Shown one piece after another: positions 1-10,319 of a DNA stretch of 64,000 nucleotides. This DNA comes from Iodobacter sp. BJB302 (lineage in GTDB: Bacteria; Pseudomonadota; Gammaproteobacteria; Burkholderiales; Chitinibacteraceae). Every line of letters starts with the position of its first letter. The stretch's first letter is position 1. The stretch is taken from NCBI RefSeq assembly GCF_002735645.1, contig NZ_PDZG01000011.1, positions 1-64,000 of the forward strand, read 5' to 3'. Under the pieces are notes generated by a model, which ran no database searches, had not been told where the DNA came from, and saw only the letters and a list, made by a program, of their open reading frames with translations. The translations under genes and the position numbers were made by a program.

Positions 1-125
1 TTACATCCATTACTATAACCACGACCGAATCAAACTGAAGTTAAAAGGGCTGAGTCCTGTGCAATACAGAACCCAGCCCTTGAGCGCCTAGCTTTTATAC
101 TGTCCAACTAATTGGGGTCAGTTCA
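1..125 (+). mobile_element. Right end of an IS3-family insertion sequence
   Basis: The first 125 bases carry the last codons of a transposase followed by a terminus reading tgtccaactaattggggtca and ending gttca at 125. IS3-family elements typically end in ...GGGGTCAGTTCA, the inverted form of a TGAACTGACCCC left end. The rest of the element lies left of the window, so completeness and target duplication cannot be judged. The next gene ends only about 35 bases away. Confidence 0.8.
2..91 (+). CDS. IS3-family transposase OrfB, C-terminal fragment
   Basis: This is an open frame entering from the left edge and ending with TAG at 89-91, 29 residues in all. The residues YIHYYNHDRIK followed by LKGLSPVQYR match the conserved C-terminal signature of IS3/IS150-type OrfB transposases (YI.YYN..R....L.G.SP..YR), which follows the catalytic integrase core. 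The fragment is cut by the window edge. Whether the full transposase is intact is unknown. Confidence 0.85.
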   Translation, partial: YIHYYNHDRIKLKLKGLSPVQYRTQPLSA

Positions 126-161
126 CAACGTGATGGGCTTTTTTTCTTAACGCGGAAGCAA

Positions 162-1430
162 TTAATCTCTTTGCATTACCGCTGCAAAGAAAGCATCAGC
201 CTGATGCAGATGCGGAGATAATTTGAAGTAAGGGCCGGTCAGCGGGATTTCTACCTGCTCGGCTTTCAGCAGCTCTGCCGCATCCAGCAGTTTGAAATCA
301 GGATTAGCTGCAAGGAAAGCTTCAACAATGGCTTCGTTTTCAGATGGCAAGAAGCTGCAAGTGGCGTAAACCAGGCGGCCTGCGGATTTTACCAGGCGTG
401 AGGCGGAGGCGAGAATGCTGGCTTGCATGGTGTTCAATTCGGCCACGCTTTGCGGGTTCTGACGGAATTTCAGATCCGGATTGCGGCGTACGGTGCCCAT
501 GCCGGAGCAGGGCGCATCGACCAGAACAGCGTCGATTTTGCCGACCAGACGCTTCACTTTCTGATCATTTTCGCTGGAAATCAGCTGTGCATTCACGTTG
601 GAAAGGCCGGAGCGGGCCAGACGAGGCTTGAAGTTATTCAGGCGCTTTTCTGACACATCAAAGGCGTACAAACGGCCACTGGAATTCATCATTGCACCCA
701 AGAGCAGGGTTTTACCGCCCGCACCCGCGCAGAAATCCACCACCATCTGGCCGCGCTTTGCGCCGGTAAGCAGGCCCAGAAGCTGGCTGCCTTCGTCTTG
801 TACTTCCACACGGCCTTCGGTAAAGGCGCGGTATTTATTAATGGCTGGCTTGCCAGTTACGCGCAGGCCCCATGGGGAGTAAGGCGTTGGGATGGTGTCG
901 ATTCCGCCCACGTCTTTCAGCTCGGCAGCTACCTGCTCACGCTTGGCTTTTAAGCTGTTTACACGCAGATCCAGTGCGGCAGCGCCTTGCAGGCCAGCGC
1001 CCAGCGCAAGAATATCGGCGTCTATCATGCCGCCAGCGATCAGATCATTCACGACCCATTCCGGCAGATCGGCACGCACATATACCGGGGCTTCGGCGAG
1101 TTTTTTGCTTTTACAGAGGGCAAAATTGTCTTTTTCTGTATCCGGGAACCAGTCGCCACATTCACGCAGATTGCGGCGCTCTACCACTACCAGGTAAGCA
1201 GTAAGCAGGCTGCGCGCATTGGCCGGGCCACCTAAAACCCATTCCAGGCGAATTTTATTGCGCAAAATGCCATACACGCATTCAGCAATCATATGGCGAT
1301 CCTGCCCGCCCAGATTGGGATTGCTGCGAAAGAAACGCGACATGGTGGCATCAGACGGGGCGGCAAACACCAGCATTTCGGACAGAACAGAAATAGCGGC
1401 GTGGTAACGGGTATTATTTAAAGCAATCAT
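162..1430 (-). CDS. RsmB/NOP-family rRNA (cytosine-C5) methyltransferase
   Basis: The 422-residue protein is a SAM-dependent RNA methyltransferase that probably modifies a cytosine of 16S rRNA. The SAM-binding loop DFCAGAGGKT is at about 232-241. The two cysteines of the m5C mechanism are visible: DAPCSG at 305-310 and YATCSFLPSE at 355-364. The N-terminal 120 residues resemble an NusB-like RNA-binding region. It lies last in a minus-strand run purM-purN-DUF3108, with 5 bases separating it from the DUF3108 gene, so they are probably cotranscribed. The family is clear; the exact target cytosine is not. Confidence 0.85.
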   Translation of the reverse strand: MIALNNTRYHAAISVLSEMLVFAAPSDATMSRFFRSNPNLGGQDRHMIAECVYGILRNKIRLEWVLGGPANARSLLTAYLVVVERRNLRECGDWFPDTEKDNFALCKSKKLAEAPVYVRADLPEWVVNDLIAGGMIDADILALGAGLQGAAALDLRVNSLKAKREQVAAELKDVGGIDTIPTPYSPWGLRVTGKPAINKYRAFTEGRVEVQDEGSQLLGLLTGAKRGQMVVDFCAGAGGKTLLLGAMMNSSGRLYAFDVSEKRLNNFKPRLARSGLSNVNAQLISSENDQKVKRLVGKIDAVLVDAPCSGMGTVRRNPDLKFRQNPQSVAELNTMQASILASASRLVKSAGRLVYATCSFLPSENEAIVEAFLAANPDFKLLDAAELLKAEQVEIPLTGPYFKLSPHLHQADAFFAAVMQRD

Positions 1431-1435
1431 GTCTT

Positions 1436-2590
1436 TTATCTTCGCATCATGCGGTTGGAGTTGGAGTTATGGCTATTGCTTGGAGGCTCCAGCACCATTT
1501 CCCCATTAATTTTTATATCATTAGCCCAGATATCGAAGCTGCCTTCGCTACCCAGTGATAAGGTCATTCGTACTGGCATATTGTGCCACTGTGGTGCCAG
1601 CCAAAAATCAAAAGTACGGTCTTCAAAACGACCCCGCAGCAAAATGGCTTCGATTTGCCTGTCACCTAATCGCAGGCTGGCCTGGCCGCTGATTTCAAAC
1701 GGTACGTCTTTATAAATCTTACGGCCGCTGGCTACGGTAAAAGTAAAATCTTTCATCCGCGAGCCCTGTAAGGCAAGTTGAAACGCAGCAGAGAAAATAT
1801 CCTGATCACCCGCTTTTAAAGCTTCAACCTTGCTGCTGCCACCATCTTTAATGGTGACTTGCATATCATCCCAGTTAAACAGCGCCTCATTAATCAGCTT
1901 TTCGTCACGATAATCTGCAAAGCGATGCGGGATTACCCCTTTTTGCCCTACTTCACCATCACTGATAAAAGTGCGTGATTTGCTAAATAATGCGCCACGA
2001 AGCTTTAGCGAATAATGGCCATTTTCTGCCTTCCAGCTCATACGGATAGGGAAGATCCCATAAGCATAGGTAATTTCTACCGCTGCGGGATAAGTTTGCT
2101 CCGCCACTAAAGGGCTTTCTTTGAGCGGAGGCAATTCTTCTTCAACCACTGCCGAGGCAATCACCACCACAGGTTTAACACTGCTTGCGGCCGAAGCCTG
2201 CGGCACTTCTTTTACAACTTCGCTGGCTGCCACTGCCACGCTGCTTGCAATTCGCTCTGCAGCAGCAGGGCTGCTTGCAACCATCCTGACCGGAGATTTT
2301 TTGGCCGCCAGCACCACAGGTTTCTCTGCGGTTTTTTTATGCAGCACAGGCCCATGGTGTAAATAGACGACTTGATGATCCGCAGGTTTTACCCCTTTCA
2401 AACCAGCAGGGCGGGCATCGTCTGCCTGCGCGATATCGCTCAGTTTTTGCGTGACTTTTTTCAGTTCACTTTCGGTGTAAGGTTGCTGCGTTAGCCAGGC
2501 ATAAATTTGCTCATTAAATATAGAGCCCAGATGCAACAGCAGGGACAGCAGAGCCGCAATCCCCAGCAGCAAGCCCGGCCAGCGCAACAT
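1436..2590 (-). CDS. DUF3108 domain protein, membrane-anchored
   Basis: This 384-residue protein has an N-terminal membrane segment (LLLGIAALLSLLLHL, about residues 7-21), then a low-complexity Ala/Val/Ser/Pro-rich linker to about residue 170, then a beta-rich C-terminal half. That half has the pattern of DUF3108, a domain expected on the periplasmic side of the envelope. Molecular function is unknown. Its ATG shares one base with the purN stop (TAATG), indicating translational coupling. The same purN-DUF3108 pairing occurs in other betaproteobacteria (from memory). Confidence 0.75.
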   Translation of the reverse strand: MLRWPGLLLGIAALLSLLLHLGSIFNEQIYAWLTQQPYTESELKKVTQKLSDIAQADDARPAGLKGVKPADHQVVYLHHGPVLHKKTAEKPVVLAAKKSPVRMVASSPAAAERIASSVAVAASEVVKEVPQASAASSVKPVVVIASAVVEEELPPLKESPLVAEQTYPAAVEITYAYGIFPIRMSWKAENGHYSLKLRGALFSKSRTFISDGEVGQKGVIPHRFADYRDEKLINEALFNWDDMQVTIKDGGSSKVEALKAGDQDIFSAAFQLALQGSRMKDFTFTVASGRKIYKDVPFEISGQASLRLGDRQIEAILLRGRFEDRTFDFWLAPQWHNMPVRMTLSLGSEGSFDIWANDIKINGEMVLEPPSNSHNSNSNRMMRR

Positions 2591-3225
2591 TAAAGCACCG
2601 GTGGCGCGATCAAAACGGCCGCAGGTGCGGGGCTATCCACGTGCACCCTGCCATTGATCAGCTTCAGGCAGTCTTCTACAAACCAGCGTACTGCCTGCGG
2701 GTAAATCAAATGCTCTTGCTCAAGCATTCTTGAGGATAAACTGGCTACTGTATCGTCATCCAGCACGGCCAGCGCGGCCTGCAAAATAATAGGGCCATGA
2801 TCCAGCTCGGCTGTCACAAAATGTACAGTGCAACCCGCAATTTTTACGCCATCAGCCAAAGCCCGTTCATGTGTATGCAGGCCAGTGTAAGCAGGCAGCA
2901 GGGACGGATGAATATTGATCAGGCGGCCAGCATAGTGATTGACAAAGCCCGCCGTCAGAATACGCATAAAGCCCGCCAGCACGATTAAATCTGGTGCATA
3001 GCCATCAATTAGCGCCGTCAGTGCGGCATCAAAGGCCTCGCGGCCAGCATACAGCTTATGATCAAGCACGGCGGTGGCAATGCCACGCTCTGCAGCCCAG
3101 GCAAGGCCTGCAGCATCGGGGCGGTTTGCAATCACGGCGCAGATATTTGCGCCCGCAATTTGCGCGTCCACAATGGCCTGCATATTGCTGCCACGGCCGG
3201 AAATCAGGATAACGATATTTTTCAT
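2590..3225 (-). CDS. purN: Phosphoribosylglycinamide formyltransferase 1
   Basis: GAR transformylase moves the formyl group of 10-formyltetrahydrofolate to glycinamide ribonucleotide in purine synthesis. The start MKNIVILISGRGSNMQAIV gives 211 residues, the usual family length. The phosphate-binding GRGSN motif, the catalytic region INIHPSLLPAYTG and a later ELDHGPII aspartate are present. A longer open frame extends upstream to 3429 but has no family resemblance there. The gene follows purM on the minus strand with an 82-base gap and is translationally coupled to the DUF3108 gene. Confidence 0.95.
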   Translation of the reverse strand: MKNIVILISGRGSNMQAIVDAQIAGANICAVIANRPDAAGLAWAAERGIATAVLDHKLYAGREAFDAALTALIDGYAPDLIVLAGFMRILTAGFVNHYAGRLINIHPSLLPAYTGLHTHERALADGVKIAGCTVHFVTAELDHGPIILQAALAVLDDDTVASLSSRMLEQEHLIYPQAVRWFVEDCLKLINGRVHVDSPAPAAVLIAPPVL

Positions 3226-3307
3226 AAGTCTCAAAAGAGAAAGGGCGAGGTAAGTGCCCCTCGCCCAGTATCTGCTCAGGCAGGCACGAGTGCCGGCCCT
3301 GCAACCA

Positions 3308-4345
3308 TTACATGACCTGAGTCTGGTGCTCATCACCCACACGGGCACGGATCGCGCCCAGGGTGTAAACGGTTTCACCTTCTGCCTGCAGCAGGGCAAT
3401 CGCTGCATCGGCCTGATCTGCCGCCACAATCAACACCATACCCACGCCACAGTTAAAGGTGCGGTACATTTCCTGCGCGTCCACATTGCCTTCTTTTTGC
3501 AGCCACTGGAATAACTTAGGCATGGTCCAGGATTTTGCATCGATGGCCGCAACGACGTTAGCTGGCAATACACGCGGCACGTTTTCGCTGATGCCGCCGC
3601 CGGTAATATGCGCCATACCCTTGACCGGCAAAGCTTGCATAAGTTTCAACAATGGCTTCACGTAGATGCGTGTTGCAGCCATCACTACATCAGCCAGGCT
3701 CTTGCCGCCGTCAAACTCTGCAGCGTAATCAGCTTCTGCGCGGTGCATAATTTTACGAATTAAGCTGTAGCCATTGGAGTGAGCACCGTTAGATGCCAGA
3801 CCAAGCACCACATCACCCGGCGCAATATCGTCGCCGGTAATGATTTTGCTTTTTTCGACCACGCCGACTGCAAAGCCAGCCAGATCGTATTCACCCACCG
3901 GGTACATGCCTGGCATTTCTGCAGTTTCACCACCGATCAGCGCGCAGCCTGCCTGCTCGCAGCCATTGGCAATGCCGCGGATTACTTCAGTTGCATTTGG
4001 CACATCGAGCTTGCCACAAGCGAAGTAATCGAGGAAGAATAATGGCTCGGCACCTTGCACCAAGATATCATTCACACTCATCGCAACCAGATCAATCCCC
4101 ACGGTATCGTGACGATTCAGCTCAAAAGCGAGCTTCAGTTTAGTGCCCACACCATCGGTACCGGACACTAAAACAGGCTCTTGGTATTTTTTACTGATTT
4201 CGACTAAACCGCCGAAACCGCCAATACCACTCAGCACCTCCGGGCGCATGGTACGCTTAGCGTAGGGCTTAATATTTTCAACCAACTGATCGCCGGCATC
4301 GATATCGACACCCGCATCGCGGTAGCTCAAGCTTTGATTGGTCAT
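3308..4345 (-). CDS. purM: Phosphoribosylformylglycinamidine cyclo-ligase (AIR synthetase)
   Basis: AIR synthetase closes the imidazole ring of FGAM using ATP. The start [19 protein letters not shown] gives 345 residues, the length typical of bacterial PurM. The N-terminal YRDAGVDI signature, the [13 protein letters not shown] segment and the glycine-rich [13 protein letters not shown] stretch are visible. The open frame continues 62 codons upstream, but that part is not PurM-like. The gene is divergent from hda, with 184 bases between the two starts that presumably hold both promoters. Confidence 0.95.
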   Translation of the reverse strand: MTNQSLSYRDAGVDIDAGDQLVENIKPYAKRTMRPEVLSGIGGFGGLVEISKKYQEPVLVSGTDGVGTKLKLAFELNRHDTVGIDLVAMSVNDILVQGAEPLFFLDYFACGKLDVPNATEVIRGIANGCEQAGCALIGGETAEMPGMYPVGEYDLAGFAVGVVEKSKIITGDDIAPGDVVLGLASNGAHSNGYSLIRKIMHRAEADYAAEFDGGKSLADVVMAATRIYVKPLLKLMQALPVKGMAHITGGGISENVPRVLPANVVAAIDAKSWTMPKLFQWLQKEGNVDAQEMYRTFNCGVGMVLIVAADQADAAIALLQAEGETVYTLGAIRARVGDEHQTQVM

Positions 4346-4529
4346 GCAAGGCCTCGTGAAACTGGCAGCGCCACTAGGGGCTTCTGCGCTAGAATGGCGA
4401 ACATTCGTTATATTAGTGCAGGTGAATGCCCCTTTTAGGAACCGCACCTGCCGCAAAGCCAGACATTTTATCGCATCTTGTGAAAAAACACCCGCACGCT
4501 TGTCATCGACCTCTTGGAGCCCCTCCCGC

Positions 4530-5207
4530 ATGAAGCAACTCGTGCTGGATCTGCAACTGCCAGCCCTGCCCTCTTTTGAGGATTTTATCCGTGGCGAAAA
4601 CGCCGAGCTGCTTTATCAGCTTGGTTGTTGGAGCCTTGGTGAGGGAGACGTGCGCTTTCTCTATTTTTGGGGAGAACGCGGCAGTGGCAAGAGCCACTTA
4701 CTCGCCGCCGCGCGCGCCATGCTGCCCGCCGGCACTCAAATATTTTTTACCGATGCCGCCCACGATGCCCTGCCCGCATCGCTGCCCAAAGAGGCAGCAC
4801 TGATCGTAGACAACGTTGATGCACTTAGCCGCGACGAGCAGATTCGCCTGTTTGATCACTTTAATACGCTCAAAGATGGCGGAGGCCTGCTGCTGGCTGC
4901 CGGCCCTAAGCCACCGATGCTGCTGCTGCTCAGGCCAGACTTAAGCACGCGCCTTGGCTGGGGACTTGTGTATCAGCTCAAACCGCTATCTGACACCGAC
5001 AAAGCCGCTGCCCTGAAGCGCCGCGCCTATGCACTGGGTTTTGAGCTGGGGGATGATTTGGCTGATTACCTGCTGCGCCATGCATCAAGAGATTTGCCGA
5101 CTTTGTATCAGCATCTGGATGCGGCCAATGATTTATCTCTGACTGAAAAAAGACCTGTGACGGTTTCTTTGCTAAGGGAAGTGTTGCGCGGGGATTGGAC
5201 GGAGTAA
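4530..5207 (+). CDS. hda: DnaA regulatory inactivator Hda
   Basis: Hda is an AAA+ protein that, with the DNA-loaded sliding clamp, stimulates hydrolysis of DnaA-bound ATP after initiation. The 225-residue protein starts [11 protein letters not shown], whose QLVLDL resembles the clamp-binding peptide at the Hda N-terminus. Walker A is at about 48-56 (GERGSGKSH), and IVDNVD looks like Walker B. DnaA domain IV (DNA binding) is absent, which separates Hda from DnaA. An in-frame upstream extension to 4338 was rejected because it overlaps purM and lacks similarity. The purM-hda divergent pair is common in related bacteria. Confidence 0.9.
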   Translation: MKQLVLDLQLPALPSFEDFIRGENAELLYQLGCWSLGEGDVRFLYFWGERGSGKSHLLAAARAMLPAGTQIFFTDAAHDALPASLPKEAALIVDNVDALSRDEQIRLFDHFNTLKDGGGLLLAAGPKPPMLLLLRPDLSTRLGWGLVYQLKPLSDTDKAAALKRRAYALGFELGDDLADYLLRHASRDLPTLYQHLDAANDLSLTEKRPVTVSLLREVLRGDWTE

Positions 5208-5255
5208 GCCTGAGTTTGGCGACAAACTCAGGCGACCTGACGCGTTAATTGCTCA

Positions 5256-5900
5256 CTATGGCAGCAAGCGCAAACCCACACTAGCCTTACCCTGAAGCCC
5301 CCAACAATCCGTTGCGGCCGTATAAGCCAAACCACTTCTAACGGTAGTTCTTGCTGCTGCAGCAAGATTTCCGTTTGCTCCATCATCAATCAATCTATCC
5401 AATGCACATACATAACGAGCATCAGCAACAGTAGCCAAAGGGGGGTTAAGACCACCCGCGGTAAAAGTAAGATAATTTGTTCCTCCAGGAGGAAATGTCG
5501 CCAGTGTTGATGACGATATATTCCATTGAACACCAAAAGGCGATGTCACATCAGAAGCACTTAACATTCCAGCATTTTGCAACTGAATGAGTGCCGCATC
5601 GACTTCCTGCGCTGTATCTAAAATTCCATTTTTAGCACCTGCACAAGGCGTAAAAGCCCCCAAAGCAACTACCCCGCATCCATCGCCCGGATAAGCGCCA
5701 TAACGCTCAAAATAAATATTAAACGCCGCCTGCACCTTATTGTATTGAGCGGCAATGCTCTTCACCTTCGCCCCGTCAATCAAATCCTTGCCCTTAAAAG
5801 CCATCCCAAGGATCAGACCAATAATCACCAGCACAATGGCCAGCTCCACCAGAGTAAAACCACCTTGTTTAGCCTGACACCCCGCCTGATTCAAACTCAT
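5256..5900 (-). CDS. Type IV prepilin-like protein (orphan pseudopilin)
   Basis: The 214-residue precursor has a short leader ending GG, then FTLVELAIVLVIIGLILGMA. This is a class III prepilin signal with cleavage predicted after Gly14, Phe at +1 and Glu at +5. The C-terminal domain is Gly/Ala-rich with several cysteines. It stands alone between hda and dciA, not next to pilus or type II secretion assembly genes; the nearest are about 5 kb away. Its role could be as a minor pilin or as a pseudopilin of the MSHA-like system. Confidence 0.8.
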   Translation of the reverse strand: MSLNQAGCQAKQGGFTLVELAIVLVIIGLILGMAFKGKDLIDGAKVKSIAAQYNKVQAAFNIYFERYGAYPGDGCGVVALGAFTPCAGAKNGILDTAQEVDAALIQLQNAGMLSASDVTSPFGVQWNISSSTLATFPPGGTNYLTFTAGGLNPPLATVADARYVCALDRLIDDGANGNLAAAARTTVRSGLAYTAATDCWGLQGKASVGLRLLP

Positions 5901-5992
5901 TGCCCAGCTCCTTCGTCGATTTAGCCTCTCAGAGAATAGGGCCTGAACATCAGCAAAAGCATGTTATTACAAGGCCTTACAAGGTTTATAGA

Positions 5993-6433
5993 CTAAATCT
6001 GGTCTTTAGTTGCATGGCGATTTAAGAGAGAATCAATGGCCTGCCTTAATGGCCCCTCTTCAAGGGTGTCAGCCAGCTGCGAGAAAGCAACACATGCCCC
6101 CTCTTTCAGATGTAAGTCTTTGCTTCGCATGGCATTTGTGGATTGCAAGCCGACTTGCACCTTGGGCTGAACTACGGTAGCTTTCCATCCGCCGGCTTGC
6201 AGTGCAGCAAGAATCTGAGGCGCATTCAGGCGTACTCTGGATGCCGCAGCACTGCCACTTACACCAATTAATAAAGTATCGCCGGACCAGGCCACTCCAA
6301 GACAATGCGCTGCCATCGCTGGCGGCAATACAGAGCGCACCAGCGTTAATACTCTCGCCAGATCATCAACCTGATGCATCAGACTGGCGAGCTGTCTGTC
6401 GTGCCCGACTTGCTGCAAAGTGGTTTTTTTCAT
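5993..6433 (-). CDS. dciA: DUF721 protein, probable DciA helicase loader
   Basis: The 146-residue protein (start MKKTTLQQVGHDRQL) has the DUF721 pattern, with core segments LPPAMAAHCLGVAWSGDTLLI and the SRVRLNAPQILAAL helix. DciA proteins load the DnaB helicase in bacteria lacking DnaC-type loaders. Context supports the call: a DUF721 gene next to an M23 peptidase gene and secA is a recurring order in gamma- and betaproteobacteria. It is transcribed divergently from the M23 gene with only about 15-27 bases between starts, so the two promoters overlap the coding ends. Confidence 0.75.
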   Translation of the reverse strand: MKKTTLQQVGHDRQLASLMHQVDDLARVLTLVRSVLPPAMAAHCLGVAWSGDTLLIGVSGSAAASRVRLNAPQILAALQAGGWKATVVQPKVQVGLQSTNAMRSKDLHLKEGACVAFSQLADTLEEGPLRQAIDSLLNRHATKDQI

Positions 6434-6460
6434 GGCTGATGGCCTGTTATGGATAATGAA

Positions 6461-7351
6461 ATGAATGTCATTGTGATGTCTGATCGCCTGGGCAAAACAC
6501 TTACCCTTGATACACGGCAAGTGATCGTTCTGGGCCTGATTGCGGCCCTGCTGATTGCTTCAGTCAGTGTTGCTGTTACAAGCAGCTTTAAGCAATCCCC
6601 TGCACTGTGGCGGCTGATGCCCCATAATAATGCCCGCCAGACCGAAATTGATGCTCTTGCCATCCGGGTGGGGGAGCTGCAGGCTAAATTATTACGCCTT
6701 GATGGTCTTGCCAGCCAGGTTGGCAATAAAACCGGAATTGATATTAAGCCCTTTTTATCCAGCCAGCCTGTGCCCCAGGGCGGTTTGCAACACAAGGGCA
6801 CGGCACTGAGCACCGAAACGCTGGCCAATGAAATTGACGCGGCCAGCCAGAATCTGAACGCCAGGCTGGATCAGCTATCCTTAGCAGAAAGCGTGTTACT
6901 GAGGCCTAAGGCGTGGCAACTGCCTTCAAAAGCCCCTCTCAATGCAGGCTTACAATCGTCAAGCTTTGGTAAGCGGATTGATCCGTTTAATGGCAATCAG
7001 GTATTTCATGAAGGCATCGATTTTGTAGGCGATAGTGGCACACCCATTATGGCGGCAGCCAGCGGCAAAGTCAGCTTTGCGGCCTTCCACCCCCAATATG
7101 GTAATATGGTTGACTTAGATCACGGTAATGGCATCACAAGCCGCTATGCTCACGCATCTAAGCTTGCAGTAAAAGTGGGGGATCAGGTTAATGCGGGTCA
7201 GACAATAGCCTTACTTGGATCCACAGGCCGCTCGACAGGTCCACACTTGCACTTTGAAATAAGATATAAAGGGATTGCACAAAATCCCTTACGATTTATT
7301 GGCCCTGCCACGAATGAAATTAATATTGCTGCGACAAAATCCGGCGATTGA
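6461..7351 (+). CDS. M23-family peptidoglycan metallopeptidase
   Basis: This is an envelope-anchored endopeptidase-like protein of about 296 residues. A membrane helix (IVLGLIAALLIASVSVAV) follows about 20 cytoplasmic residues, then a coiled linker, then a LytM/M23 domain. The domain shows HEGIDFVGDSGTPI (zinc ligands H and D), ASGKVSFA, SRYAHASKLAV and the terminal HLHFEIRYKG. All expected metal and catalytic residues appear, so it may be an active cross-link hydrolase. ATG 6461 is preferred because GGA lies 7 bases upstream; ATG 6449 is an alternative. It sits directly upstream of secA. Confidence 0.85.
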   Translation: MNVIVMSDRLGKTLTLDTRQVIVLGLIAALLIASVSVAVTSSFKQSPALWRLMPHNNARQTEIDALAIRVGELQAKLLRLDGLASQVGNKTGIDIKPFLSSQPVPQGGLQHKGTALSTETLANEIDAASQNLNARLDQLSLAESVLLRPKAWQLPSKAPLNAGLQSSSFGKRIDPFNGNQVFHEGIDFVGDSGTPIMAAASGKVSFAAFHPQYGNMVDLDHGNGITSRYAHASKLAVKVGDQVNAGQTIALLGSTGRSTGPHLHFEIRYKGIAQNPLRFIGPATNEINIAATKSGD

Positions 7352-7381
7352 TCTTGAATTTTAATTGAAACGGCAGCATAT

Positions 7382-7409
7382 ACGGCGGATGAGGATGCTT
7401 ATCCGCCGT
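7382..7409 (+). other. Hairpin in the secA leader
   Basis: The bases acggcggat and atccgccgt form a perfect 9-bp stem around a 10-base loop between the M23 gene and secA. No run of T follows, so it is not a classic terminator. It may reduce read-through or influence secA translation. The secA ribosome-binding site is weak (gtagctttag before the ATG at 7451). Confidence 0.4.
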
Positions 7410-7450
7410 TGTCACAATAACCGGGCTTAGCCCATTGCTGGTAGCTTTAG

Positions 7451-10189
7451 ATGATTGCAAATTTGCTCAAAAAAGTTTTCGGAAGTCGTAATGACCGCCT
7501 GCTCAAACAATACGGCACCATCGTAAAGCAGATCAACGCCCTCGAAGCGGGCATTGCCGCTCTTTCCGACGATGACTTGCGCGCTAAAACGGCAGAGTTC
7601 CGCAGCCGCGTCGCCAAGGGTGAAACACTTGATCAAATTCTGCCAGAGGCCTTTGCTGTTTGCCGCGAAGGCTCTAAGCGCAGCTTAGGCATGCGCCACT
7701 TTGACGTGCAGCTGATGGGCGGCTTAGCGCTGCACCAGGGCAAGATCTCTGAAATGCGCACGGGTGAAGGTAAAACACTGGTTGCCACGCTGCCTGCTTA
7801 CCTGAATGCACTCTCCGGCAATGGCGTACACGTTATTACCGTGAATGATTATCTGGCCAGCCGCGACGCGGGCATTATGAGCAAGCTCTATAATTTCCTG
7901 GGCCTGACTTGTGGTGTGAATCTGGGCCAGATGCAGCATGACGAAAAACAAGCTGCTTACGCCTGCGATATTACTTACGGCACCAATAACGAATTCGGCT
8001 TTGATTATCTGCGCGACAATATGGTGTTCACTGTGGGTGAGCGCGTGCAGGGCAAGCTGAACTACGCAATTGTCGACGAAGTGGATTCGATTCTGATCGA
8101 TGAAGCACGCACACCGCTGATTATCTCTGGCCCGGCCGAAGACAGCATCGAGCTTTACCAGCTGGTTAACGATATTCCAGGCCAGTTGACCCGCCAGAGC
8201 GAAGAAGAATCAGAAGGCGATTTCTGGGTTGATGAAAAAGCGCACTCGGTACTGCTTTCAGAAGCAGGCCACGAAAAAGTGGAAGCCATCCTCACCAAAA
8301 AAGGCCTGTTAAAAGAAGGCGACAGCCTGTACTCGGCTGGCAATATCAGCCTGGTGCACCATCTGTATGCAGCGATGCGCGCCCATGCCCTGTTTCAGCG
8401 TGATCAGCATTATGTGGTGACTGACGAAGGCGAGATTGTCATCGTTGATGAATTTACCGGCCGTTTAATGTCGGGCCGCCGCTGGTCTGAAGGCCTGCAC
8501 CAGGCCGTTGAAGCCAAGGAAGGCGTGGAAATCAACCAGGAGAACCAGACTCTTGCCACGATTACTCTGCAAAACTACTTCCGCATGTATACCAAGCTCT
8601 CTGGTATGACCGGTACGGCCGATACTGAAGCTTACGAATTCCAGCAAATTTACGGTCTGGAAACCGTAATCGTGCCAACCAACCGCGATATGGTGCGGGA
8701 TGACAGGCAGGACCAGGTTTACAAAACCGACCGCGAAAAATACAACGCCATCATTACCGATATCAAAGGCTGCCAGGAACGCAAACAGCCGGTGCTGGTA
8801 GGTACAACATCGATTGAGCAATCTGAATTACTCTCCGAAATGCTGACAAAAGACGGCTTTAAGCACAATGTGCTGAATGCCAAACAGCATGCGCGTGAGG
8901 CCGATATCGTGGCCCAGGCCGGTGCGCCTGGCGTGATTACCATTGCCACCAATATGGCCGGTCGCGGTACAGATATCGTGCTTGGCGGTAATATCGAGCG
9001 CGAAATCAAGGCCATTGAAGCAGATACAGAATTAAGCGAGGCCGATAAAGCCGCCAAAATCACCGCAATGAAAGCAGAATGGAAAATCGTCCATGATGCC
9101 GTTGTTGCAGCGGGTGGCTTGCATATTATTGGTACCGAGCGCCACGAATCACGCCGTATCGATAACCAGCTGCGCGGCCGCTCTGGCCGTCAGGGTGACC
9201 CGGGCTCCAGCCGTTTCTACCTGTCGCTGGAAGACTCGCTGCTGCGTATTTTTGCCGGTGATCGCGTAGCGATGGTGATGGATCGCTTAAAAATGCCTGA
9301 AGGCGAGCCAATTGAAGCGGGTATGGTTTCCCGCGCGATTGAATCCGCTCAGCGCAAGGTTGAAGGCCGCAACTTCGATATTCGTAAGCAATTGCTGGAA
9401 TACGATGATGTGTCCAACGAGCAGCGCAAAGCAATTTACGGCCAGCGTAATGAAATTCTGGAAAGCGCCGAAGTCAGCGAAACCATCGGCGCGATGCGCG
9501 ACAGCATGGTTTCTGATCTCTTCGACACCTATATCCCTGCTGATTCAATGGAAGAACAATGGGATGTTGCGGGCTTAGAGCGTGCACTGGGCGAGTTTAA
9601 TATCGATCTGGCCATTGCTGACTGGATCAAAAACGACACCACGCTGACCATTGAAGCCATGAAAGAGCGTGTGCAGGTTGCTGCCGCTGAAAGCTACAAT
9701 AAAAAGGTTGAAACTGCGGGCGAGGAAACTTTCCGTCAGTTTGAACGCTCGGTTCTCCTGCAACACGTTGATCAAAGCTGGCGCGAACACCTGTCGTCCT
9801 TAGATCATCTGCGTCAGGGTATTCATTTGCGCGGCTATGCACAAAAGAATCCTAAGCAGGAATACAAGCGTGAAGCATTTGAGTTGTTCTCTCAGCTGTT
9901 AGAAAACATCAAGCGCGAAGTAATTCAGATTGTGATGACCGTACAAGTACGCTCACAAGAAGATGTTGATGCCGTTCGCCCGCAAGAATTGCCAGCTTCA
10001 GCATTGCAATTTAATCATCAAGAGCTGGAAGCTTTACTGGCAAGCGGTGATGAAGAGCAAATCAAAGCAGCGCTGATGCAAGCGATGGAAGGCGGTGCGA
10101 AAGTACAGTTCTCCGGCGTAGGCCGCAACGACGCCTGCCCTTGCGGCTCTGGCAAGAAATTCAAGCACTGCCACGGGCAAATTGCTTAA
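7451..10189 (+). CDS. secA: Preprotein translocase ATPase SecA
   Basis: SecA drives post-translational export through SecYEG. At 912 residues it matches the usual length. Walker A GEGKT is at 105-109, the DEAD-like [15 protein letters not shown] follows near 205-220, and [12 protein letters not shown] and [14 protein letters not shown] mark the second helicase domain. The C-terminus ends in the zinc-binding tail [14 protein letters not shown] (C896, C898, C907, H908), which contacts SecB and ribosomes. The gene ends in a very strong terminator. No secM-like arrest peptide was seen upstream. Confidence 0.98.
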   Translation: MIANLLKKVFGSRNDRLLKQYGTIVKQINALEAGIAALSDDDLRAKTAEFRSRVAKGETLDQILPEAFAVCREGSKRSLGMRHFDVQLMGGLALHQGKISEMRTGEGKTLVATLPAYLNALSGNGVHVITVNDYLASRDAGIMSKLYNFLGLTCGVNLGQMQHDEKQAAYACDITYGTNNEFGFDYLRDNMVFTVGERVQGKLNYAIVDEVDSILIDEARTPLIISGPAEDSIELYQLVNDIPGQLTRQSEEESEGDFWVDEKAHSVLLSEAGHEKVEAILTKKGLLKEGDSLYSAGNISLVHHLYAAMRAHALFQRDQHYVVTDEGEIVIVDEFTGRLMSGRRWSEGLHQAVEAKEGVEINQENQTLATITLQNYFRMYTKLSGMTGTADTEAYEFQQIYGLETVIVPTNRDMVRDDRQDQVYKTDREKYNAIITDIKGCQERKQPVLVGTTSIEQSELLSEMLTKDGFKHNVLNAKQHAREADIVAQAGAPGVITIATNMAGRGTDIVLGGNIEREIKAIEADTELSEADKAAKITAMKAEWKIVHDAVVAAGGLHIIGTERHESRRIDNQLRGRSGRQGDPGSSRFYLSLEDSLLRIFAGDRVAMVMDRLKMPEGEPIEAGMVSRAIESAQRKVEGRNFDIRKQLLEYDDVSNEQRKAIYGQRNEILESAEVSETIGAMRDSMVSDLFDTYIPADSMEEQWDVAGLERALGEFNIDLAIADWIKNDTTLTIEAMKERVQVAAAESYNKKVETAGEETFRQFERSVLLQHVDQSWREHLSSLDHLRQGIHLRGYAQKNPKQEYKREAFELFSQLLENIKREVIQIVMTVQVRSQEDVDAVRPQELPASALQFNHQELEALLASGDEEQIKAALMQAMEGGAKVQFSGVGRNDACPCGSGKKFKHCHGQIA

Positions 10190-10200
10190 TTGCCTGTAGC

Positions 10201-10240
10201 AATAAAAAACCCCCGAAGCATGCTTCGGGGGTTTTTTATT
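10201..10240 (+). terminator. Rho-independent terminator of secA (bidirectional)
   Basis: This is a perfect 40-base palindrome: A-rich left arm, ccccgaagca, tgcttcgggg, T-rich right arm. The GC-rich stem runs into TTTTTT on both strands, so it can end transcription from either side. It begins 11 bases after the secA stop. Confidence 0.95.
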
Positions 10241-10252
10241 GCTAGAAATGTA

Positions 10253-10312
10253 GGGCGGGTGCAACCCGCCATTTTTATGATGCTCCATGATAAATATCGG
10301 CGGGTTGCACCC
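10253..10312. repeat. REP-like inverted repeat
   Basis: gggtgcaacccgcc at 10257-10270 and its exact reverse complement at 10299-10312 form a 14-bp inverted repeat around a 28-base spacer. Each arm can also fold on itself. It resembles the common GTAGGGnGGGTGCAACCCGCC-type intergenic repeats of proteobacteria. Related pieces occur near 42549, 51810, 52872 and 54452. Confidence 0.6.
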
Positions 10313-10319
10313 CATACGC

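Noticed and set aside
3062-3304. Alternative frame over the purN start
   Set aside because: It overlaps clear purN coding sequence and resembles no known protein; purN starts at 3225.
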